Assembly (NCBI GenBank): GCA_041393395.1
Contig: JAWKKG010000003.1
Location: forward strand, 310,001 to 374,000
Source of the DNA: JAGQIB01 sp041393395
Lineage (GTDB): Bacteria; ARS69
Direction of reading: 5' to 3'
DNA length: 64,000 nt
A program made the translations under genes and the position numbers. Of the stretch, positions 35,532-45,600 are shown in pieces (within the stretch, counting starts at the first letter, position 1; each line of letters opens with the position of its first letter). The notes beneath the pieces are model-generated. The model was given only the letters and a program-made list of their open reading frames with translations. It was not told the origin of the DNA and made no database searches.

Positions 35532-36014
35532 TCACGACCGACCGCAGGCGAGGTGCTTCACCAGGATGAGGCACGGGTTCCCCTCTCCCCAGAGCTTGTT
35601 CTCCTCGAGCGGCAAGAATCCCATCCGGAGGTAGAAGCCGCGGGTCCGGTCGTAGTTCGCATTCGAACGTGACGGGCCCAGCGTCTTGACCTGGAAGAAG
35701 GCCACCCGGCGGGCCCGCAGGAGGCCCTCGGCGTGCTCCACGAGCGCCCGACCGACTCCCCGGGCGTGGAGGGTCGCCCGCACCGCGAGGACCTGGATCT
35801 CCGCGGAGTGTTCGTTGTGGGGCTTGAGCGTGAGGAACCCGGCGATCTCCTCGCCGGTCTCCGCGACCCAGGTCTCGAGGGACTCGATGTCCCGCCGGTA
35901 CGAGACGATGGCTTCCTCGATCCCGAACCAGTCCGGCAGATCGCGGAGGATCGCCTCGCAGGACGCGGCCTCGTCGGCGTGCATCGAGCGCAGCGTCACG
36001 TCGACGGCGCTCAC
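35532..36014 (-). CDS. GNAT family N-acetyltransferase
   Basis: A 160-residue cytosolic protein. The GNAT core is visible: GEEIAGFLTLKP, IQVLAVRATLHARGVGRALVEHAEGLL (acetyl-CoA motif), and FYLRMGFLPLEENKLWGEGNPCLIL. The GTG start (36014) has GAAGGA upstream and gives MSAVDVTLRSMHADE, the usual family N-terminus. It is downstream of the DUF2892 and methyltransferase genes on the same strand. The substrate is unknown. Confidence 0.85.
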   Translation of the reverse strand: MSAVDVTLRSMHADEAASCEAILRDLPDWFGIEEAIVSYRRDIESLETWVAETGEEIAGFLTLKPHNEHSAEIQVLAVRATLHARGVGRALVEHAEGLLRARRVAFFQVKTLGPSRSNANYDRTRGFYLRMGFLPLEENKLWGEGNPCLILVKHLACGRS

Positions 36015-36076
36015 TTCGCGTCCTTCTTCGAGCGGTTGTTCCGGCGGCGGCCCAGACCGAGCAGCTGACGGAACAC

Positions 36077-36244
36077 TCAGGTGCCGCGGAGCGCGCCGAA
36101 GATGAGCAAGAGCCCGACCGCGCCGACGAGCACGCGAAGCCAGGCGTGGTCGAAGTGCGCGAAGATGGAGTATGCGGCGGCCCCGACTCCAAGCAGGAGA
36201 TTTCCGATCCGGTCGGCGCCTCGCAGTGTGGGGTCGATATTCAC
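36077..36244 (-). CDS. DUF2892-type small inner-membrane protein
   Basis: A 55-residue protein from a GTG that overlaps the stop of the methyltransferase (GTGA). The sequence MNIDPTLRGADRIGNLLLG followed by two hydrophobic helices and the FDHAWLRVLVG turn is typical of DUF2892 (YgaP-like membrane domain). Its function is unknown. It would be translated by coupling with the upstream methyltransferase. Confidence 0.75.
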   Translation of the reverse strand: MNIDPTLRGADRIGNLLLGVGAAAYSIFAHFDHAWLRVLVGAVGLLLIFGALRGT

Positions 36245-36828
36245 TCGATCCTCCTTCCGATGAACTGGACCACGGATCCGATGCCGGCGTGGTGAGGACC
36301 CTCGTCGACCTCACGTTCCAGCTCGCGGAGCAGGATCGGTTCCAGCCCCGGCAGCTCCCGCCGGATCTTGTCCTCCGACATCAGCATGTCGAGGTCCTTC
36401 GGGCCGCCGGTGTCTCGCGCGAGCTGCGCTTCCGTGTACGCCTCGAGGAGCAGGACTCCTCCGGGTCGAAGGCTTCGCACGACGTGCGGATAGAGTTTCG
36501 CGCGAATCGCGCCCGGCAGGTGCGCCCAGATCGAGATCACCGACCCGTAGTGATTCTCCTCGGGGACGAAACTCCCGAGATCCGCGACCTCCGTGCGGAT
36601 CGAAACGCCACGAGCTCGGGCGAGGTCCTGCGCCTTCGCGAGACCGACCGACGATCCGTCTACCCCGTGCACTTCCAGGCCGAGTGTCGCAAGGTACACG
36701 CCGTTCCGTCCCTCGCCTTCCGCGAGCGAGAGGACGGGGCCGGCGAGATCCTTTGCGTGCGCCACGAGGAACGTGTTCGGCTCGGTGCCGTAGACGTATT
36801 CGCTCGTGCCGTAGCGCTCATTCCACAT
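36241..36828 (-). CDS. SAM-dependent methyltransferase (TehB-like class I)
   Basis: A 195-residue protein beginning MWNERYGTSEYVYGTEPN, typical of the TehB/thiopurine-like methyltransferases. The SAM-binding motif is altered to LSLAEGEGRNGVYLA, followed by GLEVHGVDGSSVGLAKA (acidic end of strand 2) and LRPGGVLLLEAYT. The TehB-like family methylates small ligands such as tellurite; the substrate here is unknown. It heads a short operon with the DUF2892 gene. Confidence 0.87.
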   Translation of the reverse strand: MWNERYGTSEYVYGTEPNTFLVAHAKDLAGPVLSLAEGEGRNGVYLATLGLEVHGVDGSSVGLAKAQDLARARGVSIRTEVADLGSFVPEENHYGSVISIWAHLPGAIRAKLYPHVVRSLRPGGVLLLEAYTEAQLARDTGGPKDLDMLMSEDKIRRELPGLEPILLRELEREVDEGPHHAGIGSVVQFIGRRIE

Positions 36829-36852
36829 CGAGTCCTCCCGGGAGAGCGCGAC

Positions 36853-37317
36853 TCACGCGCCGCGGAACGCCGCCTCCAACTCCGAGACGACGATCTTCTT
36901 CATGCCGAGCATCGCCTGCATCGCCCGTCCGGCCGCCTCCGTATCGGACGCGCCGAGATACTTCGGCAGCGCTTCCGGCACGATCTGCCAGTGCACACCG
37001 AAGCGATCCTTGAGCCACGCGCACTGGAGTTCGCTCCCGCCGTTCGCGAGCAGCGCATCCCAGAGGCGGTCGGTCTCGGCCTGGTCCTTCGTGGACACCG
37101 AGATGGACGCCGCTTCGTTGTGCTTCACGTGCGGGCCGCCGTTCAGACCCTGGAACGCGGCACCGCCGAGCGTGAAGTTCACCATCACCGCGGGACGGCT
37201 GGCGTCCGGACGCAGGATGCCGGTGATCTCCGAGTTCGGAATCAAGGACGTGTAGAACTTCGCGGCCTCCTCGGCCTGATCGTCGAACCAGAGACAGACG
37301 GCGATCTTCGGGGGCAT
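36853..37317 (-). CDS. VOC superfamily protein (PhnB-like)
   Basis: A 154-residue glyoxalase/VOC fold protein of the PhnB or so-called 3-demethylubiquinone methyltransferase-like group: CLWFDDQAEEAAKFYTSLIPNSEI, VNFTLGGAAFQGLNGGP, and DRFGVHWQIVPEALPKYL. Such proteins are small dimeric metal-site proteins of unclear reaction. It lies 24 bases upstream of the methyltransferase gene and is probably in the same transcript. Confidence 0.88.
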   Translation of the reverse strand: MPPKIAVCLWFDDQAEEAAKFYTSLIPNSEITGILRPDASRPAVMVNFTLGGAAFQGLNGGPHVKHNEAASISVSTKDQAETDRLWDALLANGGSELQCAWLKDRFGVHWQIVPEALPKYLGASDTEAAGRAMQAMLGMKKIVVSELEAAFRGA

Positions 37318-37410
37318 GGGCTCGGTCTCCTGCGTGGGGTGAATGGAGCGAAGGACATTAGCCGATGACCGGGAGCCACCGGAAGTCCGATCCGTGATGG
37401 ATCCGCGTCC

Positions 37411-38088
37411 CTAGGTCGGAGTTCGAGGGCTGCGTTCCCTCGGCTCCGCGACGACGACCTCGGACGGCACTCCCCACGCGATCACGACCTCGCGGTGCGC
37501 GACGTTCCAGGTCCGCGAATCGAGGAGAGCGGTCAAGGACTGCGGGCGGCAGCCTCCGACGGCGGCGGGCTTCACGTCGTAGGCGAGTCGCCACAGTCGG
37601 GAGACACACGTGGAAAGCCAGGTCACGCCGTGCGTGAGCCCCACGACGCCGAGGCGACCGCCGGGCGCGAGAATCCGGTGAGCCTCCTGCAGGAAACGGG
37701 AGATGTCCGCCTCGCTCAGCAGATCCAGGACGTACGTCGTCACGAGACGATCGCAGGAGCGATCCCCGGCGGGAAGCACGAGGTCGGACTCCGAGCGAAG
37801 GATCGAACACCGATCCCCGAAGGCGGCCGTGCGCCGCGTGGCGAGGTCGATCATCACGGGGCTGACGTCACATCCGACGTACCGGGCGGATTCGGGCAGC
37901 TCCCGTGAGAGCAGTCGTTCGGCGAACTTGCCCGTCCCGCAACCGAACTCGAGCACCATCTCGGCGTGCGCGAAGTCGGCCACCCGCACGAGCGCATCCA
38001 GCGCCGGATCCTCGTAGAAGCCCTGGGAGTCCTGCTTCGACCCGAAGCGATCGTAATAGGCTCGCGCCTCGGGGACCGTGAGCGGCAT
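37411..38088 (-). CDS. SAM-dependent methyltransferase (Methyltransf_11 type)
   Basis: A 225-residue cytosolic enzyme. It begins MPLTVPEARAYYDRFGSKQD and has SAM motif I MVLEFGCGTGKFAERLL, motif II YVGCDVSPVMIDLA and post-motif LAPGGRLGVVGLTHG. The substrate is unknown. It lies 14 bases downstream of the large beta-propeller protein on the same strand but has no clear functional link to it. Confidence 0.87.
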   Translation of the reverse strand: MPLTVPEARAYYDRFGSKQDSQGFYEDPALDALVRVADFAHAEMVLEFGCGTGKFAERLLSRELPESARYVGCDVSPVMIDLATRRTAAFGDRCSILRSESDLVLPAGDRSCDRLVTTYVLDLLSEADISRFLQEAHRILAPGGRLGVVGLTHGVTWLSTCVSRLWRLAYDVKPAAVGGCRPQSLTALLDSRTWNVAHREVVIAWGVPSEVVVAEPRERSPRTPT

Positions 38089-38102
38089 GGGTTCCCCTGC
38101 CT

Positions 38103-40556
38103 TCAGCGGCCGGACACGACCACCTTCGTCGTCGCGCGCTCGCCGCCCGCGTCCAGCCGCAGGAAATACACGCCGGCCGCGAGGTCGTCGCGGACGAACG
38201 GCAGGGTGTGTCCGCCGCCGCCTACCGACTCGTCGTGAAGAAGCGTGCGCACGCGGCGGCCGGCCACGTCGTGCAGCACGAGGCTCACGCGCTCGGCCCG
38301 CGGCAACGTGAACCACACCGAGCCCGCGGCTCGCAGCGGATTCGGACGCACGGGCCCGAGCGCGAAGCCGCTCGGGGTGATCACGGGAGCGTCCACCGAG
38401 GTCGATCGGAACACCGCGAAGTGATCGCGACGATGGCCGCCGGCATTCGTGAACGTGCCGCCGACGTACACGCTGCCATCGCCGACGGCGATCGCGTGGA
38501 CGGCGCCTCCGGTGATCCCGGGTTCCCAGGACGTGACGAGACCCGTGTCCCGATCGATCGACGCGAGGCCCGCCCGCGGCTGTCCGCCCACCGTCGTGAA
38601 GTCTCCGCCCACGTACAGCAGATCGCCGTCGAGCGCGAGGGCGTGCACGCGGCCGTCCGTGTCCGCCTGCCAGGGCATCGCGAGTCCGGTGACGGGATCG
38701 ATCGCCGCGACGTGTGCGCGCGCCGCTCCGCCCACGGTCGTGAAGTCACCGCCGACGTAGATCGCGGTCGACGTCGGCAGCATGGCGTACACCGCGCCGT
38801 CCGGAGCCGGCGCCCAGGACGTGGCCGCGCCCGTCATTCCGTCGAGCGCCGCCAGATACGGGCGGGACGCTCCGCCGATCGTGACGAACTCGCCGCCCGC
38901 GTACACGACACCGCCATCGACGGCGAGCGCGTGAACCTCACCGGATGGCTCCGGCGCCCACGAAGTCGGCACCGCGCTGCTGGGATCCACCGCGGCGAGA
39001 TCGTGCCGCGCGATCCCGCCGACGAGGCCGAAGTGCCCGCCGAGGTAGACCTGTCCGTTGCCGACGGCGATCGCGCGCACCACGTCGCTCTCGTCGCCCG
39101 GCAGGCCCGAGTCGACGTTCGGATTCCAGGTGGTGGGAAGTGCGTTCGAGATGCGGGCGGCGCCGACGCGACTTCGGGGCGTACCGCTGATGTAGCTGAA
39201 CTCGCCGCCCAGGTATGCGAACTGTCCGTTCCGCGCGATCGCGTGCACGGCGCCGTTCGGATCCGGATTCCACGCATTCAGGTTCGCGGTCACGGGATCG
39301 AACGCGGCCACGGCCGAGCGCGCCACCTGATCGAACCGTTCGAAACGTCCGCCCATCGCGAGCGTCGAGCCTTCGACGGCAAGGGACGCGACCATGTGGT
39401 CGGGGTTCGGATCGAACGGGAGGACGGTGCCGGTCGTGGCGTCCACGGCCACGACGTAGCGCTGGTCATAGGCTCCGATCTTGAGAAACCACCCACCGAC
39501 GTAGAGCGTGTTGTCGTGGAGCACCGCATCGCGGCAGGTCCACGGAGAGTGGTAGTAGCCGGAGTTCGGGTTCCAGGACGTGTTTGCTCCCGTCGTCGCG
39601 TCCACCGCGCCCATGCCGTAGCGAATCTCGCCGTTGAGCGTGGCGAAATACCCGACCACGTAGACGACGTCGTCGGTGGGGACGATGCGCCGGATCCGGT
39701 CGCCCACGGTCAGATTCCACGGAAGAGTCTGTCCCGTGCTCCGATCGAACGCCACGGCGCCGTCGGTCGTGGCGACGTACACTACGTCTCCACGTACGGC
39801 GAGATTCCACGCGACCGAGACGAGCGGCTTCCAGGGCGTCGCGAGCCCCGTGACGGGATCGAGCGCCGCGATCCGGAAGCGGCTCGCCCCGCCGATGTTC
39901 GTGAAGTAGCCGCACACGTAGAGGAGACCGTCGTACGCCACGAGATCGTGGATCACGCTGTCCGGGCTCGGGTCCCACGGCAGGAGTTCGCCCGAGTCGA
40001 CCGCGAAGGCCGCGAGACGCCGACGGGGTTCGCCGCGAATCTCCGTGAAGCTTCCGGCGACATACAGCGTGTTGCCCACCACCACGAGGGCCTCAATCGA
40101 GTAGTTGGACGGCGCCGTCACCTGGGGATCCCAGGGGGACAGACTGCCGTCCGGCAGGATGCGAACGAGATCGTTCCGCGCTTCGCCGTCGACGGTGCTG
40201 AACTCGCCGCCCACGAACCAGCCGCCCGCCCCGTCGGGCGCGAGGGCCCTGACTTCCGCGGACGAGAAGGGCCCCTTCACGACCGCGTTCTCCTGCGCGA
40301 TCTCGCCGGTCTCGGTCCGGAACGTGGTGAAGGCGCCGGTGAGCGGCCCGAACGTCTCGAACGCGCCTCCGATCCGCACGAGCGAGTCGTCGACCAGGAT
40401 CGCCTCGACCGGCGCGTTCGGCGTGGGGAAGCGGAGGTCGAGTTCCTGGGCCGTGGTCGGAAGGGGTGCGACTCCGGTGGTGAGGAGCGTCACGGCGAAC
40501 GCGAGCGAGCGCGCGGCGGCGCCCGAGAAACCGATCGGGTGGGAGCGGGGCTTCAA
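38103..40556 (-). CDS. Exported repeat beta-propeller protein with FlgD-like C-terminal domain (paralogue of 14005)
   Basis: An 817-residue surface or secreted protein with the same plan as that at 14005: signal peptide (cut near TTAQ-ELD), then more than a dozen ~48-residue repeats (ALAVDGGVVYAGGEFVTIGG, RPYLAALDGMTGAATSWAP and variants). A FlgD-like C-terminus follows (RPNPLRAAGSVWFTL, HDVAGRRVRTLL, GVYFLRLD, ending TTKVVVSGR). I place the start at TTG 40556, because GGAGGTG lies 6 bases upstream and this gives a clean signal peptide. Function is unknown. Confidence 0.82.
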   Translation of the reverse strand: MKPRSHPIGFSGAAARSLAFAVTLLTTGVAPLPTTAQELDLRFPTPNAPVEAILVDDSLVRIGGAFETFGPLTGAFTTFRTETGEIAQENAVVKGPFSSAEVRALAPDGAGGWFVGGEFSTVDGEARNDLVRILPDGSLSPWDPQVTAPSNYSIEALVVVGNTLYVAGSFTEIRGEPRRRLAAFAVDSGELLPWDPSPDSVIHDLVAYDGLLYVCGYFTNIGGASRFRIAALDPVTGLATPWKPLVSVAWNLAVRGDVVYVATTDGAVAFDRSTGQTLPWNLTVGDRIRRIVPTDDVVYVVGYFATLNGEIRYGMGAVDATTGANTSWNPNSGYYHSPWTCRDAVLHDNTLYVGGWFLKIGAYDQRYVVAVDATTGTVLPFDPNPDHMVASLAVEGSTLAMGGRFERFDQVARSAVAAFDPVTANLNAWNPDPNGAVHAIARNGQFAYLGGEFSYISGTPRSRVGAARISNALPTTWNPNVDSGLPGDESDVVRAIAVGNGQVYLGGHFGLVGGIARHDLAAVDPSSAVPTSWAPEPSGEVHALAVDGGVVYAGGEFVTIGGASRPYLAALDGMTGAATSWAPAPDGAVYAMLPTSTAIYVGGDFTTVGGAARAHVAAIDPVTGLAMPWQADTDGRVHALALDGDLLYVGGDFTTVGGQPRAGLASIDRDTGLVTSWEPGITGGAVHAIAVGDGSVYVGGTFTNAGGHRRDHFAVFRSTSVDAPVITPSGFALGPVRPNPLRAAGSVWFTLPRAERVSLVLHDVAGRRVRTLLHDESVGGGGHTLPFVRDDLAAGVYFLRLDAGGERATTKVVVSGR

Positions 40557-40702
40557 GGCGGTCACCTCCAGGGCTCGCGGGGGGGAGGCGTGCACCGGGT
40601 CAATGCTATCGCGATCGCCGGCCGGTCTTCAAGTTCGCTTCCTCGAACGGAGTCGTCATCGGCCCCGAGCCTCCCCGGAAGTCGACGCGAGGGCGGGGTC
40701 CA

Positions 40703-40963
40703 CTATCCCTCCGAGGGTGAGGTTCCGCGACCGGGCCCATCAAGCCAGGCGAGAAACGTCGCCTGGGTGCGGATGACCGAGTCGTGGAGGAGGCGTCGCT
40801 CCCGGGCCGAGGGGGCCGGCCAGGTCGCGAGTCCGTAGGTGCTCACGACGAGCCGGCGGAACAGCGCGCCGGTGAAGGCGCGGATCGCGCGGTCCTCGGG
40901 AAGGTCGATTCCCGACTCGCGAAGGGCCGCGAGGTACGCGGTGAAGACGTCGGCGACCGTCGT
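40703..40963 (-). pseudogene. Gene remnant, C-terminal fragment without start
   Basis: An 86-codon open stretch on the minus strand ending in TAG at 40703. It reads like genuine protein (VFTAYLAALRESGIDLPED, FTGALFRRLVVSTYGLATWP, LLHDSVIRTQATFLAWLD) but is bounded upstream by a TGA and has no start codon or ribosome site. It resembles the C-terminal helices of a larger enzyme; I cannot name the family. It is best read as the 3' remnant of a truncated gene. Confidence 0.45.
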
Positions 40964-41011
40964 TCAACCAGGACGGACTGATATCTTCCGGGCTCCGGGG
41001 AACGGACGAAG

Positions 41012-41806
41012 TCATCGGCCGTTCGACTGATGACACGTCACGGAGCCGTCCACACCAACGACGCACGTCGTCGTCCGTGCCGGCGCGTCGACCTCCAGCA
41101 CCACGAAGTCCACCACGAATCCCCCGTCGACCGCCTCGGCTTTCACGGACAATTCGATCTCGGGGTGCTTGCACTTGTCGCCCAGCTCGTTGAACTCGTG
41201 CACTCGCTCCGCCGGCAGGGCGGCGATCGCCGTCTCGATTGCGTGCTCCCTGCTCCGAACGGGCCAGTTCGGAAACTCGATCGACCGGAGGATCGCGAGT
41301 CCCTCCGCGACCACGCTTTCCGAGACGGGCTTTCGACAGACGAGCTGAACGTGCCAGTCGCGGGCCCACTTTCGAAAGCCGACGCGGTACACCACGCACT
41401 CCGGTGACTCGTAGATCACGTCGTCGGAGAGAGTTTCGAGTCGGACCTCCGGGCTCTCGCTCGGACCGACCGGATAGCCCGACGGCCAGGAGAAGTACCC
41501 GAGACTCCCCAGCTCGAGGGTCCACTCCGCATAGACCATGCCGGGGGGCATCTGATCCGAGAAGTACTGGACGTCGTACGAGGTCCGGGTCCCTCCGCCG
41601 CTCTCCCACACCCGCGGGCGAAGCCAGAAGTTCGGATCGTCGCCGTTGTTCGCGCGGAACATGGCGTAGGGGCCCCGGAAACCCAAGGGCTTCCCCTCGG
41701 TGGTCGCGACCCATCCTACCGGGACCTCCGCCCGGGCGGTCGGGAAGTCGTCGAGATCGATCTCGATCAATGGCGCCACAGTCAACGCGGCGAGCAGTGT
41801 CAGCAC
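41012..41806 (-). CDS. Exported hypothetical protein
   Basis: A 264-residue protein from a GTG with AGGAGA 5 bases upstream. A short signal peptide (MLTLLAALTVAPLI) is followed by an acidic stretch and a globular region (VPVGWVATTEGKPLGFRGPYAMFR, LGYFSWPSGYPVGPSESPEVRL, YRVGFRKWARDWHVQLVCRKP, TTTCVVGVDGSVTCHQSNGR). There are paired cysteines near the end. No family is recognised and neither C-terminal sorting motif is present. It lies 10 bases downstream of the DinB gene, so probably in one transcript. Confidence 0.65.
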   Translation of the reverse strand: MLTLLAALTVAPLIEIDLDDFPTARAEVPVGWVATTEGKPLGFRGPYAMFRANNGDDPNFWLRPRVWESGGGTRTSYDVQYFSDQMPPGMVYAEWTLELGSLGYFSWPSGYPVGPSESPEVRLETLSDDVIYESPECVVYRVGFRKWARDWHVQLVCRKPVSESVVAEGLAILRSIEFPNWPVRSREHAIETAIAALPAERVHEFNELGDKCKHPEIELSVKAEAVDGGFVVDFVVLEVDAPARTTTCVVGVDGSVTCHQSNGR

Positions 41807-41816
41807 GATCCGTCTC

Positions 41817-42311
41817 CTAGAACCACATCCGCACGAGCGCCGCCGCCCGTCGCGCATCCGCGAGCTGACCGCGGTGCATGTACCAGTGATCGGCCACGAA
41901 CTGCAGGCAGTGCCGGTACGTCTCGAACATGTCCTCCACCGGCGGGGCCTTCGCGCTCGCGCGATCGAGGTCGTCTTCCGTCAGCGAATCGAGGAGCGCG
42001 ATCGTCTCCTCGCGCATCGAGCGGCACCTGGCGAGCACGTCGTCGAACGGCGGGTAGAGCGATGCGTCCGCGGAAACGTCGGCGCCGTCGAACGGGTTCT
42101 CCCAGTGCGCGAGCGGATTCGGCTCCCCGAGCATGAACTGACGGATGACCTGCCCCTCGATGAACGCGAGGTGGCCGAGCGTCCAGATCGTATGGGCGCC
42201 GCCGTTCGGCGTGGGGAACACGAAGCCGTGATCGCGCATCTCTTCCACGCGCGAGAGGACGCGGTCGCGGCTCTGCCGGAGATTGCGGCGGATGAGATCG
42301 ATGGACTGCAC
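41817..42311 (-). CDS. DinB family protein
   Basis: A 164-residue four-helix-bundle protein. It starts MQSIDLIRRNLRQSRDRVLSRVEEM and carries the DinB-type metal ligands: His in TIWTLGHLAFIEGQ and His-x3-His in FVADHWYMHRGQLADARR. DinB/YfiT proteins are metal-dependent transferases (for example of thiols) or of unknown role. The GTG start has GGGAGGA 4 bases upstream. It is the first gene of a two-gene minus-strand unit. Confidence 0.85.
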   Translation of the reverse strand: MQSIDLIRRNLRQSRDRVLSRVEEMRDHGFVFPTPNGGAHTIWTLGHLAFIEGQVIRQFMLGEPNPLAHWENPFDGADVSADASLYPPFDDVLARCRSMREETIALLDSLTEDDLDRASAKAPPVEDMFETYRHCLQFVADHWYMHRGQLADARRAAALVRMWF

Positions 42312-42644
42312 GGATCCTCCCGGGTCACCGGTCTCCGCCGAGTCTACCCCCACCCCGTGCTCCCATCCCGGGCGAAGCGCGTGCGGCAGCGCCCGCCCGC
42401 CCCGATGTCCGGAGCCGGCGGGGGGCGTACGGCTTGCAACCCCCCGGAACGGGCCTCCCGCGCCCAGGGAGGCCGGGGTCGCGCGGGGTCCCCGGACATG
42501 GCCCGAATCCGTGGCCCCCGGCGCATGAAGGGAAAGGCGTCGCCCGGTCGGCGTGGATTCCTGCCGGCGGGGACGAGCCACGGCACCCGGGTCAGCCCCG
42601 GGGGACCGCATCCGGACGCCGGCCCGCTCTTCCAGGAGAGACTC
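42312..42644. other. Intergenic region between dinB and the repeat surface protein
   Basis: A 333-bp divergent promoter region. It holds an 8-bp stem-loop (GGCCTCCC / GGGAGGCC, around 42450-42475) and a wider inverted repeat ATGTCCGG / CCGGACAT that flanks it. An in-frame extension of the downstream gene runs through it but looks non-coding. I see no RNA gene. Confidence 0.35.
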
Positions 42645-45600
42645 TTGAACGCCATGCCGTCGCAGAACCTCCCCCTCCGGGTCATCGCCGGATTGATCCT
42701 CACGATCCTCTGCGCCCTGCCGGTCGGGGCGGCGACCGTCTCCTGGACCAACGCGTCCGGCGGCAACTGGAGCAACCCCGCGAACTGGGACCTCGGAGTC
42801 CCGGGCGCGGCCGACGACGTCCGAATCGACGTGTCCGGCACCTACACCGTCACGCTCGACGTCCATACCACCGTGACGTCGCTGACCCTGGGCGGAGCGA
42901 GCGGTGCGCAGACGCTCTTTGCCTCGGGTCGGACGATCACCGTGAGCGGCGCGTCGGTCGTGGGCCCCAACGGCATTCTCAACCTGGCGAGCGGCACGTT
43001 GTCGGGCGCCGGCTCCTGGACGAACGGCGGAGTGGCGACCCTGTCGAGTACCACGGTGAACACGCCGCTGGAGAACCAGGGAACGCTGATCTTCCAGGGC
43101 AGCAGCTCGGCCAACGGCGCGCTCACGACCGGAGCCGGGACGACGCTTCGCATTCTCGGGAGCGGCACGACGGGCAGTGCGGTACTCACGGTGGCGAACG
43201 GCTTCACGAACAACGGCGTCGTGGAGCTGACGTCCACCGGCAGTGCACAGGCGGCGACCCTGAACGTGACGAACGGCACACTCCTGAACACGCCGGGCCG
43301 CACGATCGACGTGCAGGCCGGGAGCGGCGGCACACGCGGCCTCAACGCACAGCTCGTCAACCAGGGACTGCTGTCGGTGGGCGCGGCGCTGACCATGACG
43401 AAGGCGTCGGCGGATCACCAGAACCTCGGCTGGATCGATGTCTCCGGCGGAAACCTCACGGTGAGCCAGAGCGGCACCACGCCGACGTTCCAGACGGCCG
43501 GCACGATCACGATCGCGGCAGGCCGGACGCTCGCGGTGAGCGGCGGCGAGTGGATCTACGCGGGCGGTCCGGTGACCGGCGGCGGTACGATCTCGCTCGC
43601 GTCCCTGGTCGCGGCGCTCCAGGCCAACTTGTCGAATGCCGACGTGGATCTCGTTCTGAGCTCGACGACCGTGAACGGCCCGGGCTGGCTGATGGACGCG
43701 GTGGGCAAGACCCTCACGCTGACGAGCTGCACCGTGAATGCCGCGATGGAGAATCTGGGAACGCTCGTCTTCCAGGGCACCAGTTCCGCGAACGACGTGC
43801 TCGCGACGGGCCCCGGAACGACGCTTCGGGTTCTCGGGAGCGGCACGACGGGCGGTGCGGTGCTCACGGTCGCGAACGGCTTCACGAACAACGGCGTCGT
43901 GGAGCTGACGTCCACCGGCAGTGCGCAGACGGCGACCCTGAACGTGACCAGCGGCGCGCTCCTGAACGCGCCCGGTCGTACGATCGACGTGCAGGTCGGG
44001 AGCGGCGGCTCACGCGGCCTCAACGCACAGCTCGTGAACCAGGGATTGCTGTCGGTGGGTACCGCGCTGACGATGTCGCGGGCGTCGGCGGATCACCAGA
44101 ACCTCGGCTGGATCGATGTCTCCGGCGGCAACCTCACGGTGAGCCAGAGCGGCACCACGCCGACGTTCCAGACGGCGGGCACGATCACGATCGCGGCGGG
44201 TCGGACGCTCGCGGTGAGCGGCGGCGAGTGGATCTACGCGGGCGGTCCGGTGACCGGCGGCGGGACGATCTCGCTCGCGTCCCTGGTCGCGACGCTCCAG
44301 ACCAACTTGTCGAACGCCGACGTGGATCTCGTTCTGAGCTCGACGACCGTGAACGGCCCGGGCTGGCTGATGGACGCGGCAGGCAAGACCCTCACGCTGA
44401 CGAGCTGCACCGTGAATGCGGCGCTGGAAAACCTGGGAACGCTCGTCTTCCAGGGCACCAGTTCCGCGAACGACGTGCTCGCGACGGGCCCCGGAACGAC
44501 GCTTCGGGTTCTCGGGAGCGGCACGACGGGCGGTGCGGTACTCACGGTCGCGAACGGCTTCACGAACAACGGCATCGTGGAGCTGACGTCCACCGGCAGT
44601 GCGCAGACGGCGACCCTGAACGTGACGAGCGGCACACTCGTCAACGCTGCCGGAGGCACGATCGACGTGCAGCCGGGCAGCGGCGGTGCGCGCGGCCTCA
44701 ACGCCGAGCTCGGAAACCAGGGACTGCTGTCCGTGGGAACGGCGCTGTCGATCAGCAAGACTGCGGCCGACCACGCGAGCAGCGGTTCGATCGACGTGAC
44801 CGGCGGGAATCTGACGCTGCTCCAGGGGGGCGCGACGCCGACCTTCACGAACTCCGGAACCGTTACGCTCGCCGCGGGTCGCACGATGGTCGTGACCGGT
44901 GGCGCGATCACGAATGATGTCGGCGGGATTCTCCGCGGAGGCGGCACGCTCGACGTGGCCTCCAGTACTTTCTCGAACGCCGGTACGATCTCTCCGGGCC
45001 TGTCGCCCGCGATCCTGAGCGTCACCGGAAACTGCCCGCTCGCGTCGACGTCCACGGTCGAGATCGAGATCGGCGGAGCGATTCCCGGCACGGACCACGA
45101 TCGGCTCGCCGTGAGCGGCACGGCCTCGCTCGACGGCGTGCTGAACGTCTCCTTCCTGCCGGGCTTCTGCACGACGCCCGGCGACAGCTTCCGCGTACTG
45201 ACGGCCGCCGTTCGCTCGGGAACCTTCGGCGCCGTTCTCGTCTCCGGGAAGGGCAACGCGGTGCTGGACGCCCATTACGACGCCACGGGCCTGACGCTGC
45301 TCACCGTCTCCAACTCCTTCGCGATCGTCGCGAGCGCCGGTCCCGGCGGCAGCATCGATCCGGCGGGCGCGATCGACGTGGAGTGCGGAGGAGACCGGGA
45401 CTTCACCATCACTCCGGATCCCTGCCACGAGATCGTGGATGTGCTCGTGGACGGGCTCTCGGTCGGTCCGGTCGGAACCTACGCGTTCGCGAACGTGACG
45501 GAGGATCACACGATCAGCGCGTCGTTCGCCTTGATCCACTACACGATCGCCGCGAGTGCCGGCCCGGGCGGAAGCGTGACACCGGCGGGCGATGTCGACG

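Noticed and set aside
42400..42500. ATGTCCGG / CCGGACAT inverted repeat as a structured RNA or riboswitch
   Set aside because: No known riboswitch core is recognisable and GC-rich spacers easily form such stems. It is recorded only as part of the intergenic region.
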